Positions 34,177 through 40,980 of a stretch of 41,060 bases of DNA are shown here, in pieces (position 1 is the first letter of the stretch; every line of letters begins with the position of its first letter). The notes beneath the pieces were generated by a model, which was not told the DNA's origin, searched no databases, and saw only the letters and a list, made by a program, of their open reading frames with translations. Both the position numbers and the translations under genes were made by a program. The stretch is from Blautia faecis (GTDB lineage Bacteria; Bacillota; Clostridia; Lachnospirales; Lachnospiraceae): NCBI RefSeq assembly GCF_020554845.1, contig NZ_JAJCIA010000036.1, positions 1 to 41,060 of the forward strand, read 5' to 3'.

Positions 34177-35415
34177 TTATTTATTTACAACTGCGATCTT
34201 AAGACCGGTCATTGCAAGGTTCTTCTTTAATGCTTCATTGATCTCCTCAAGCGGATACTTGTCTGTAATCAGCTCAGACATTGGAAGTCCGATTGCGTTT
34301 GCTCTCTTAAGGAAGTCAAATGTTGTAACGTAATCTCTTAAGGTGTATACCCAGGAGCCTACGATTGTGATCTCTTTGGAGCAAATGTCAAAATGCGGGT
34401 TGATTGTAGCATCTCCACCATTGATGAAGAAACCAAGCTCGCAAAGACCACCGCCGTTACGAATAAATTTGTAGATGTTTGCATGAGCAACAGGTGATCC
34501 TGTACACTGGAATGCAAAGTCTGCAAGATGTCCGCCAAACTGATCTTTAACAGCTTCAGAAAGTGCTTCGATTCCTTTGTGCTCCATGAAGTTTACGCTC
34601 ATGGTAGCGCCCATTTTCTTAGCGAAATCAAGACGCTGCTGATTTCCATCTACAGCACAGATGTTCTCGATACCCATGGTACGAAGAACTGCAATACAGA
34701 TCAGACCGATTGGTCCGCATCCCTGTACAACAACTCTGCTGTTGAAACGAAGGATACCAGTTGTTTTTGCTCTCTCAACTGCATGTACAAGAACTGCACA
34801 TGGCTCGATCAGGATACGGGAATCCAGATCAAGATCACTTACGTTGAAGAATGTGCTTCCGAACTCTCCGCCTCTGATAAAGATGTAATCAGAGAACCAT
34901 CCGTTAAGATGAATGTCATCATCTGGAAGAAGTCCGTATACGTCAGCTCCGCCAACGTTTTTCTTGTTCAGGTCGAACATAGTGATCTCCGGATCATCCT
35001 TGAAGATCATACAGGTAACAACTTTGTCACCGATCTTAACCGGTTTTCCAGCTGTATCAGTCTTAACATTTTTACCCATGGCAACGATCTCACCAGTTCC
35101 CTCATGTCCAAGTGCAACCGGGATCAGGTTGAATGGGTCTCTCTTGAATTCGTGAGCATCAGTACCGCAAACGCCGCAGCCTTCTACTTTAACAAGGATA
35201 TCGTCATCACCAAGTGCCGGAATCGGGTACTCTTTAATATCAAAATGCTCTTTTTCAGTAAGTACTGCAACGTGTGCAGTTTTCGGGATTGCGCCTGCCG
35301 GTGCTGCAGCTGGTGCAACTGGTGCTGCTGATGCAGAAGCTGCCGGTGCTGTTCCAGCCATTCCAGCAAGAACCTGTTTTACGATTTCTTCGATATTTAC
35401 GTTATTCATGTCCAT
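34177..35415 (-). CDS. Encapsulated zinc-type alcohol dehydrogenase (MDR family)
   Basis: 412-aa medium-chain dehydrogenase. Residues 3-19 (MNNVNIEEIVKQVLAGM) form an amphipathic encapsulation helix, followed by an Ala/Pro-rich linker to about residue 45 and then the enzyme. The catalytic zinc region CGVCGTDAHEF and GHEGTGEIV, and the Rossmann segment VVQGCGPIGLICIAVL, are visible. The four-cysteine structural zinc loop is replaced by a segment without those cysteines. The ATG at 35415 follows AGGAGG with a 10-base gap; an ATG 30 bases upstream overlaps pduP. Inside the shell it could reduce lactaldehyde or propionaldehyde; the substrate is not known. Confidence 0.88.
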   Translation of the reverse strand: MDMNNVNIEEIVKQVLAGMAGTAPAASASAAPVAPAAAPAGAIPKTAHVAVLTEKEHFDIKEYPIPALGDDDILVKVEGCGVCGTDAHEFKRDPFNLIPVALGHEGTGEIVAMGKNVKTDTAGKPVKIGDKVVTCMIFKDDPEITMFDLNKKNVGGADVYGLLPDDDIHLNGWFSDYIFIRGGEFGSTFFNVSDLDLDSRILIEPCAVLVHAVERAKTTGILRFNSRVVVQGCGPIGLICIAVLRTMGIENICAVDGNQQRLDFAKKMGATMSVNFMEHKGIEALSEAVKDQFGGHLADFAFQCTGSPVAHANIYKFIRNGGGLCELGFFINGGDATINPHFDICSKEITIVGSWVYTLRDYVTTFDFLKRANAIGLPMSELITDKYPLEEINEALKKNLAMTGLKIAVVNK

Positions 35416-35432
35416 TTTTATGTTTCCTCCTG

Positions 35433-36821
35433 TCAGCGAATGCAAAGGCTGTCTGCCATTACGCAGCGTCTTCTCTTGGTGAATGTACTTGCACTTGTAA
35501 GTCCTTCACCAGTACGGCTTGCGATTGTGAATGTACAGTAACCTTCTCCGCCGAATCCAAGTGCTGCATAGGAAGGTGCATTCTTAACAAGGATTGCGGT
35601 GTCGATTGCTTTCGCATATTTGGTGATATTGTCAATGTTCTTGGAATGAATGTGTGCAGAGTGGCGGTTGCCATGCTCAAGCCATACAGCCTGCTCTACT
35701 GCATCATCAAAATCTTTTGCCCTTACAACGCCAAGGATCGGCATCATAAGCTCTGTAGCGATAAGTGGATGTTCCTTCGGTCCTTCAAATACGATGCAGC
35801 GGATATTTGCAGGAGCATTTACTCCGATCATGGAAAGTAATGTTCTTGCGTCACGTCCAACGCATTTACGGTTCAGCTTGCCGCCTGCAAGAACAACTGC
35901 TGTAAGTTTATCCTGCTCTTCTTTGGAAGCAAGGTAACAGTCATTCTCACTTACCAGATAATGCATAAGCTCATCTGTAATAGAAGCAACTGCTACGATT
36001 TCCTTCTCTGCGATACACGGAAGGTTGTTATCGAATGTACATCCGTTTACGATATCCTGAGCAGCTTTTCTTACATCTGCTGTCTCATCTACAACTGCCG
36101 GAGGATTTCCTGCGCCAGCGCCGATTCCACGTTTTCCAGAGGAAAGGACTGCTGTTACAACGCCAGGACCGCCTGTTGCTGCGATAAGCGGGATATCTTT
36201 ATGTTTCATCATGATGTTGCTTGTCTCTAATGTAGGTTTCTCTACTGTAACTGCGATATTGTCCGGACCGCCTGATTCCAGGGATGCTTCGTTCAGAAGG
36301 TTAATCGCATAAATAGATGTTTTGATTGCTGCCGGATGTGGGTTAAATACAACTGTATTTCCGCCTGCCAGCATACCGATCGTATTACACAGAATGGTCT
36401 CACTTGGATTCGTACACGGAGTGATCGCTCCGATCACACCAAATGGTCCCATCTCGATCAGAGTAAGTCCTCTGTCGCCTGACCAAGCTGTAGTGCTGAG
36501 ATCTTCTGTGCCTGGGGTCTTGTCTGCTACCAGATGGTGTTTCAGGATCTTATCTCCTACATTTCCCATTCCGGTCTCATCAACGCCCATACGAGCAAGG
36601 ATTTCTGCATTTTCTTTTGTTTTTCTTCGAATGCAGGTAATAATTTTTTCTCTCTGGTCCAAGGACATTTTCCGAACGATCTTCTGAGAAGCTTTCGCTG
36701 CCTCAATGGCTTCGTTCATATCTTTGAAAATTCCATGTTTACCGGCCGGAGCGTCTGCAATCTGCATTTTCGCCATAACTTCCTGTACAATATCCTGTAC
36801 CATGCTCTCGCTGATTGGCAT
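35433..36821 (-). CDS. pduP: CoA-acylating aldehyde dehydrogenase PduP
   Basis: 462-aa enzyme that oxidises propionaldehyde (or another short aldehyde) with NAD and CoA to acyl-CoA inside the compartment. An N-terminal encapsulation helix (SESMVQDIVQEVMAKMQIAD, about residues 4-23) precedes the ALDH domain. Family features are GPFGVIGAITPCTNPSETI, AGAGNPPAVVDETADV and the catalytic Cys in FDNNLPCIAEKEIV. Length matches PduP. The ATG at 36821 lies 9 bases after AAGGAGG; an upstream ATG at 36869 is not supported. It follows fucA by about 70 bases and precedes the encapsulated dehydrogenase. Confidence 0.94.
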   Translation of the reverse strand: MPISESMVQDIVQEVMAKMQIADAPAGKHGIFKDMNEAIEAAKASQKIVRKMSLDQREKIITCIRRKTKENAEILARMGVDETGMGNVGDKILKHHLVADKTPGTEDLSTTAWSGDRGLTLIEMGPFGVIGAITPCTNPSETILCNTIGMLAGGNTVVFNPHPAAIKTSIYAINLLNEASLESGGPDNIAVTVEKPTLETSNIMMKHKDIPLIAATGGPGVVTAVLSSGKRGIGAGAGNPPAVVDETADVRKAAQDIVNGCTFDNNLPCIAEKEIVAVASITDELMHYLVSENDCYLASKEEQDKLTAVVLAGGKLNRKCVGRDARTLLSMIGVNAPANIRCIVFEGPKEHPLIATELMMPILGVVRAKDFDDAVEQAVWLEHGNRHSAHIHSKNIDNITKYAKAIDTAILVKNAPSYAALGFGGEGYCTFTIASRTGEGLTSASTFTKRRRCVMADSLCIR

Positions 36822-36893
36822 GAGATTGTTCCTCCTTAACAATTGCCCGCAGCTGCCTGATTCTCTCACAGCTGCGGCCTTTATATTTTCTGA

Positions 36894-37760
36894 TTATTTC
36901 AGTCCTAACTGAGCCATAACCTGTTTGGTGATCTTAGCTACTAACTCTGCATCTGCATTAGCTGTATCTGCTGCCGGAGCATCGCAGTTGCCGCCAACGA
37001 AATCATACTGATATCCTGGGAACTGTTTATAGTCTTCGTTGTGACATGCACCACCGCAGTTATGGCAGTTCATGCCATCTTTGTTCTGGCAAAGGCTTGC
37101 CGGATGTTTTCCAGGCATACCGAATTTACGACGGATCTCATAAAGTTTCTTAATGTTCTCTTTATCAAATTCCTTCGGGCCTCCAAGAAGTTTGCTCTGA
37201 TACAGAAGCTGTGCATAGAATTCTACGGACTCCATCTTCATGTATGCAGCGTTCAGGTCTGTGCTCCAGGTAAGAGCTCCGTGGTTCTCAAGAAGAACTG
37301 CATCGAAATATGGAAGATATTTCTCAAGGTTATCCGGAATCTCCATTGTAGAAGGTGTACCATACTCAGCGATCGGAACACATCCAAGAGCGATAACTGC
37401 CTCTGGCATGATTGGCTGTGTAAGCGGAATACCGGCAATAGCAAAAGATGTTGCATAAATTGGATGAGCATGTACAACAGATCCTACATCAGGTCTCTTC
37501 TCATATACTCTCATATGCATCTTGATCTCAGATGATGGTTTGAATCCCGGGTTAGCCTGAAGAACATTTCCTTTGGCATCTACTTTACAGATGAACTCTG
37601 GGGTCATGAAACCTTTGGATACACCAGTAGGTGTGCAAAGGAACTCGTTGTCATTCAGTTTTACAGAGATGTTTCCATCATTTGCTGCAACCATGTTGCG
37701 GTTATAGATTCTTCTTCCGATGTCGCAAATCTGTTTTTTGATTTCGTATTCGTTTACCAT
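36894..37760 (-). CDS. fucA: Encapsulated class II aldolase, L-fuculose-1-phosphate type, with cysteine-rich C-terminal extension
   Basis: 288-aa zinc aldolase that splits L-fuculose-1-phosphate (perhaps also rhamnulose-1-phosphate) into dihydroxyacetone phosphate and L-lactaldehyde. The core (about 1-215) shows NRNMVAANDGNISVKL, the zinc pair in VVHAHPIYAT and LLENHGALTW. Usual family length is about 215 aa. The extension holds cysteines at 224, 232, 235, 239 and 259 (segment NCHNCGGACHN) and then an amphipathic helix ELVAKITKQVMAQLGLK (272-288), a typical encapsulation peptide. The ATG at 37760 follows AAGGAGG. Aldolases with C-terminal encapsulation helices are known from fucose/rhamnose compartments; the cysteine cluster is notable. 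It has its own promoter region. Confidence 0.93.
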   Translation of the reverse strand: MVNEYEIKKQICDIGRRIYNRNMVAANDGNISVKLNDNEFLCTPTGVSKGFMTPEFICKVDAKGNVLQANPGFKPSSEIKMHMRVYEKRPDVGSVVHAHPIYATSFAIAGIPLTQPIMPEAVIALGCVPIAEYGTPSTMEIPDNLEKYLPYFDAVLLENHGALTWSTDLNAAYMKMESVEFYAQLLYQSKLLGGPKEFDKENIKKLYEIRRKFGMPGKHPASLCQNKDGMNCHNCGGACHNEDYKQFPGYQYDFVGGNCDAPAADTANADAELVAKITKQVMAQLGLK

Positions 37761-37786
37761 GCTTTTTTCCTCCTTAAGCACATTCA

Positions 37787-37859
37787 GGTGCGGTGGATTA
37801 TGTATGTTATAGTACCGCACCGGGTAACTTATCATGGCTAGGCATAGCTAGCCTGTTAC
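37787..37859 (-). promoter_or_regulatory. Two stable hairpins in the fucA leader
   Basis: GGTGCGGT (37787-37794) pairs with ACCGCACC (37814-37821). Next to it, GTAAC (37824-37828) with GTTAC (37855-37859) and GGCTA with TAGCC form a second stem. They lie 10-85 bases upstream of the fucA ribosome site, so they belong to its 5' leader and may stabilise the message or control translation. Confidence 0.6.
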
Positions 37860-37894
37860 TTTTTTGGTTATGTTGTAAGTTTACACCATTCCAC

Positions 37895-37986
37895 ATTATA
37901 AGTCAAGGTTTTTCCGTTGTTTTATGTTGTTTTATGTGGATTTTTTTCTAGATTGCTATGTTGTTTTTCGTGGTTTTACTGTTTTT
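37895..37986 (-). promoter_or_regulatory. fucA promoter region with tandem T-rich decamers
   Basis: A perfect TATAAT on the minus strand (37895-37900) has no good -35 box at 17 bases. At that place two exact direct repeats TTGTTTTATG (37917-37926, 37927-37936) occur, followed by a looser copy, ATGTTGTTTTTCGTGG, near 37958. Tandem T-rich decamers are typical of DeoR-family operators (the lactococcal LacR motif TGTTTNWTTT is similar, as I recall), so the local DeoR protein is a likely binder. Confidence 0.6.
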
Positions 37987-38006
37987 CCCCATTTGGCAAG
38001 TATTTT

Positions 38007-38480
38007 CTAATTCACAAGATCAGAGGCATCTTTTTCCCACGGCATTACATCGCCATCTTCCCTGAGATATTCCAAAATCTCCGGAATGCCCTCCTGCTGC
38101 CTGGAGTCTACATAAAAGATTTTTTTACAGCCGGCAAGCTCCAGCCAGGACGTGGCAAGTTTTACATTTGCATCCGGATTGTGTATTTTGGTAACAATTC
38201 CAATTACTTCACGGTTGGCCATACAGGTAATGCAAGGTGGAAAAAGGCAATAAGGTTCCGTGGCAGATACCAGCAGACCTACTACATCTGATTCATATGT
38301 ATACAACGCCAGGGCGTGTCCCAGACCTTTCGTCTGGGCATACTCTCCTGGCGTATCTACGATCACATCAAAATTATTTACATATTGTGTTTTATGATAA
38401 TGTATTTTTTCACCACGCAGGGCCTGGGTCAAAGTAGTTTTTCCAGCCTCGCTACGACCGATCAGAACAAGTTTCTTCAT
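38007..38480 (-). CDS. EutP/PduV-type small GTPase
   Basis: 157-aa P-loop protein with Walker A GRSEAGKTT (about 8-16), G3-like DTPGEY and a G4-like TKIHNPDA that deviates from the classical (N/T)KxD. EutP and PduV proteins associate with microcompartments; PduV has been linked to their movement along filaments, and EutP was reported as an acetate kinase. It follows the permuted shell gene by 6 bases, with AAGGA before its start. The function in this organism is open. Confidence 0.88.
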   Translation of the reverse strand: MKKLVLIGRSEAGKTTLTQALRGEKIHYHKTQYVNNFDVIVDTPGEYAQTKGLGHALALYTYESDVVGLLVSATEPYCLFPPCITCMANREVIGIVTKIHNPDANVKLATSWLELAGCKKIFYVDSRQQEGIPEILEYLREDGDVMPWEKDASDLVN

Positions 38481-38486
38481 ATTCTG

Positions 38487-38864
38487 TCAGGTCCTTGTAA
38501 TGGGGCATAAAGTAAAGCCCAGTTTATTTCCCACATAATCCAGAATTGCACTGGTAGAAGCTTCTACTTCCGACACAGTACCTGTGATGATCAGGCTTCC
38601 GCTGAAACGGTCAACAAACCCCAGTTCAATGCCAGATGATTTCATCGCAATATCTGCCATAATGATAGCAGTTTCTGCCGGACTTACAGTCATGATCCCA
38701 ATGGCCGCTCTTGAGTAGTCCAGCGACGGATCAAGGCCCAGCTTGGTGTAAAGAATCTTATCTGGATTGGCAATGATATGTGCCAGGGAAATCTGCTTGC
38801 CTGGCACAAGCTCCTGTACAATTCTCTGTTTCATTTCCGGAGACATATTATCTGTGTATCCCAT
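38487..38864 (-). CDS. Circularly permuted BMC shell protein (EutS/PduU-like)
   Basis: 125-aa shell protein. The N-terminal part (about 1-50, ending QISLAHIIANPDKILYTKLGL) resembles the strands that form a capping barrel over the pore in PduU and EutS. The BMC core follows (RAAIGIMTVSPAETAIIMADIAMKSS and GSLIITGTVSEVEASTSAILDYV). Length fits this permuted class. It is the first gene of the locus, just downstream of a consensus promoter, with start after AGGAGGAG. The neighbouring EutP/PduV-like gene matches the known PduU-PduV pairing. Confidence 0.92.
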   Translation of the reverse strand: MGYTDNMSPEMKQRIVQELVPGKQISLAHIIANPDKILYTKLGLDPSLDYSRAAIGIMTVSPAETAIIMADIAMKSSGIELGFVDRFSGSLIITGTVSEVEASTSAILDYVGNKLGFTLCPITRT

Positions 38865-38903
38865 TTTCTCCTCCTGAATAAAGAGTTTTTATTTTCTGAT
38901 TTG

Positions 38904-38932
38904 ATTATACCTTTCTGATTTCCAAGTGTCAA
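38904..38932 (-). promoter_or_regulatory. Consensus promoter of the microcompartment operon
   Basis: TTGACA (38927-38932) and TATAAT (38904-38909) on the minus strand are both perfect and exactly 17 bases apart, 40 bases upstream of the first shell gene. Such a strong promoter must be repressed when not needed. T-rich motifs resembling those before fucA (for example ATGTTGTTTTTATTTG near 38982) lie upstream. Confidence 0.88.
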
Positions 38933-39143
38933 CAAAAAGCAACACTTCTCTGCATGTGATGTGTGGTTTTTCTTGTACTGCAATGTTGTTTTTATTTGTT
39001 TTCTCTGTTTTTTCTTATTTATGATTGACATGTTTTTTGCCCTCTGGCATACTAAAGTTAACTGTAAATGGCTTTTCAAAACACTTTTATAGTGAAATTA
39101 CCAGCTGCATATATTCACGTAATCTTGACTAGGAGATGATTTT

Positions 39144-39857
39144 ATGTATCTTTCTGATATACACACACATTCTATTGCCAGCGGACACGGCACGACCTGC
39201 ACCATCAGCGACATGGCAAAGGCTGCTTCTCAAAAAGGGCTGAAGCTTCTTGGAATCACAGACCACGGACCAGCCACTCTGGCTGCAGGAACTTCTTCTT
39301 ATTTTCGAAGCCTGATCTATTCGCCAAGGAAGCGTTTCGACGTGGAATTATTATATGGAATTGAACTGAATATTCTGGATACCGATGGAAAAACAGATCT
39401 GCCACAGGAGCTTCTTGATAAGCTGGACTACGCAATTGCCAGCATGCATTGTCAGAATTTCCGTCCTAAGACCAGGGAAGAAAATACTGCTGCTTTTCTG
39501 AACGTAATGAAGAATCCGGTTATAAAGATCCTGGGACACATTGATAATCCCCAGTATGACATAGATTACGACGCAGTTGTAAAGGCTGCCGGTGAAAACG
39601 GTGTTCTCCTTGAGATCAACGAAGCTTCCCTGGCACCTTACGGATATCGGGGCGATACCCATGCCAACTGCGCGCAGATCCTGTCCTGCTGCCGGAAGTA
39701 TCTGGTTCCAATCGTGCTTTCCAGTGACAGTCATGGAACAGAGCATATTGGAGACTTCACTTATGCCGCTGATTTCGTTCATAATGCTATGTTTCCAGAG
39801 GGTCTGATTCTCAACAACCAGATTCCGAAATTAAAGATGCTGTTAAGCATACGATAA
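39144..39857 (+). CDS. PHP-domain phosphatase-like protein (YcdX family)
   Basis: 237-aa metal-dependent phosphoesterase-like protein. PHP motifs with metal-binding residues are visible: DIHTHSIASGHG near the N-terminus, GITDHGPA, YGIELNI, GHIDNP and VLSSDSHGTEHIG. Length matches E. coli YcdX. The start follows AGGAGATG. It diverges from the BMC operon and ends at a strong bidirectional terminator. Its substrate is unknown and I see no reason to link it to fucose use. Confidence 0.9.
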   Translation: MYLSDIHTHSIASGHGTTCTISDMAKAASQKGLKLLGITDHGPATLAAGTSSYFRSLIYSPRKRFDVELLYGIELNILDTDGKTDLPQELLDKLDYAIASMHCQNFRPKTREENTAAFLNVMKNPVIKILGHIDNPQYDIDYDAVVKAAGENGVLLEINEASLAPYGYRGDTHANCAQILSCCRKYLVPIVLSSDSHGTEHIGDFTYAADFVHNAMFPEGLILNNQIPKLKMLLSIR

Positions 39858-39901
39858 AAAGGATCCAGCTTGCAGAATTCCAATGGAATTTTGCGTTACG
39901 C

Positions 39902-39966
39902 AAAAACTCTCCGAGAAATATAAATACGTAAGCTTAACTTCGTATATATTCCGGAGAGTTTTTTAT
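39902..39966. terminator. Bidirectional intrinsic terminator
   Basis: AAAACTCTCCG and CGGAGAGTTTTTT, with inner arms AATATAAATACG and CGTATATATT, form a long stem with A-rich and T-rich flanks. It lies between convergent genes (PHP protein and cysteine-rich protein) and suits both. Confidence 0.9.
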
Positions 39967-39980
39967 ACTTATTTCTTTGA

Positions 39981-40289
39981 TTACTCATTTTCATTTTTAT
40001 GATCTGCTTCTCTTACTTTCTGCATCATCGCAGCAAGTTCCTGATATTTTCCTGTCACATAACCGTAGTTTTTCTTCTTATGAGGTAGCTGACAATTCGT
40101 ACAATCTTTAAATCCCTTCTCATTATATTTGAAATTTCCGCCGCATTTGTCTCCAAGTGCATAAAGCGGGCAATAGCAGAACAGACAGTTAAAGTCCTCT
40201 GGATCAGCTCCTTTATGGCATGGAAAATATTCACATTTCTTATGGCTGAAATAAGCGTATTCTTTGTCTTCCCAATATTTTTTCTCCAT
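39981..40289 (-). CDS. Cysteine-rich small domain protein (PF04071-like)
   Basis: 102-aa protein with eight cysteines in the first 70 residues: KKCEYFPCHK, NCLFCYCPLY, DKCGG and DCTNCQLPH. This pattern fits the cysteine-rich small domain family, a probable metal-binding domain. As I recall, that domain is sometimes fused to or found near cobinamide-salvage genes (CbiZ). A B12 riboswitch lies upstream on the same strand, in keeping with such a link, but two terminator-like hairpins stand between them. The start follows AAGGAG. Function is unknown. Confidence 0.82.
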   Translation of the reverse strand: MEKKYWEDKEYAYFSHKKCEYFPCHKGADPEDFNCLFCYCPLYALGDKCGGNFKYNEKGFKDCTNCQLPHKKKNYGYVTGKYQELAAMMQKVREADHKNENE

Positions 40290-40401
40290 ATTTCTCTCCT
40301 TATCTCATACAACTCAAAACAAAATATTCTTTATATTCTATTTCGTAATGCACAAAAATCAAATGATAAAAATGACTCCCGCTTACAGGAATAGAATATT
40401 G

Positions 40402-40487
40402 CCAGAGCGTGTTTAAAAAAGGCTTTCTGCAAGATGTGCGTCACACTCTGCAGGAGATTACGGAATAATTCTACAAACAGGCTCAGG
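40402..40487. repeat. Inverted-repeat element of about 86 bp (second repeat family)
   Basis: The left end CCAGAGCGTGTTT and right end AAACAGGCTCAGG are inverted repeats with two differences. The right half resembles 25673-25708. No reading frame or clear target duplication is visible. It lies in the gene-free leader between the riboswitch and the cysteine-rich gene. Confidence 0.55.
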
Positions 40488-40495
40488 AAAAGTGT

Positions 40496-40518
40496 AAAAA
40501 AAATACCGCATATGCGGC
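40496..40518 (-). terminator. Small intrinsic-terminator-like hairpin
   Basis: On the minus strand GCCGC-ATAT-GCGGT is followed by eight T (A-run at 40496-40503). The stem is short, so efficiency is uncertain. It stands between the riboswitch and the cysteine-rich gene. Confidence 0.6.
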
Positions 40519-40546
40519 TTCTGAATCATCGTAATTTAAGAGGGAG

Positions 40547-40621
40547 CGATGCTACTCCGGGGTAGAATATGATCCGTTCATATATACGCGGAGGGAACGG
40601 TTTCATCCGAAGTAGTATCGC
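40547..40621. other. Unassigned structured element of about 75 bp
   Basis: GCGATGCTACT near 40547 pairs with AGTAGTATCGC ending near 40621, and inside CCGTTC pairs with GAACGG. The nested arms look like a folded RNA or a small mobile repeat. I do not recognise a riboswitch or tRNA in it. It lies downstream of the B12 riboswitch terminator. Confidence 0.45.
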
Positions 40622-40666
40622 CTGCCATTTAATCTGTATAATTCTTCTGAACAGGCGATCATTCCA

Positions 40667-40695
40667 TAAAAAATGTCCACTCACAAAAGCGGACA
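40667..40695 (-). terminator. Expression-platform terminator of the B12 riboswitch
   Basis: On the minus strand TGTCCGC and GTGGACA form a 7-bp stem with an 8-nt loop, followed by TTTTTT. It lies about 70 bases after the B12 box, where a riboswitch-controlled terminator is expected. Confidence 0.78.
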
Positions 40696-40754
40696 ACATC
40701 TCAGGGCTGCGGATTCCCCAAAACTGGTTGTTACACTTTCATCGGAAGTTTAAC

Positions 40755-40925
40755 CTCGCCATACCAAGCAGGTTTCCTGGCTCCAGGATCATCACATCCT
40801 CTCTCCTTCTCATGCGCAAGCACAATGGACTATGAGATTCGCTCCTCTGTTACAGTGACCGGATCGCTCAGGTTTCTCACCTGATTCCCTCTTTCTGCCA
40901 GCTTATAGCTGTCAGCACTTAATAT
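40755..40925 (-). promoter_or_regulatory. Cobalamin (adenosylcobalamin) riboswitch
   Basis: Read on the minus strand, the conserved elements occur in the right order: GGGAATCAGGTG (40878-40889), then CCGGTCACTGTAACAG with the core CACTGTAACAG (40847-40857), and the B12 box GCCAGGAAACCTGC (40768-40781). Binding of a cobalamin usually lowers expression of the gene downstream. The nearest gene on this strand is the cysteine-rich protein at 40289, about 470 bases away. Confidence 0.93.
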
Positions 40926-40951
40926 GTTCACTATGGAATTATACTGACACC

Positions 40952-40980
40952 ATAGTACCACCGGTCACTGTCTTTGTCAA
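40952..40980 (-). promoter_or_regulatory. Promoter of the riboswitch transcript
   Basis: On the minus strand TTGACA (40975-40980) and TACTAT (40952-40957) are exactly 17 bases apart, just upstream of the riboswitch. An inverted repeat CTATGG/CCATAG (40931-40955) overlaps the -10 box. The last 80 bases of the window beyond it hold nothing else I can support. Confidence 0.8.

Noticed and set aside
38831..39079. 82-codon minus-strand frame upstream of the first shell gene
   Set aside because: It overlaps the shell gene start and the consensus promoter and consists of low-complexity Lys-rich sequence from T-rich DNA.
40547..40621. tRNA-like or known riboswitch fold
   Set aside because: The length is near that of a tRNA, but there is no T-loop or CCA-end pattern, and no riboswitch core motif I know is present.
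40569..40835. 88-codon plus-strand frame at the riboswitch
   Set aside because: It runs across the riboswitch and its terminator on the opposite strand and has no ribosome site.
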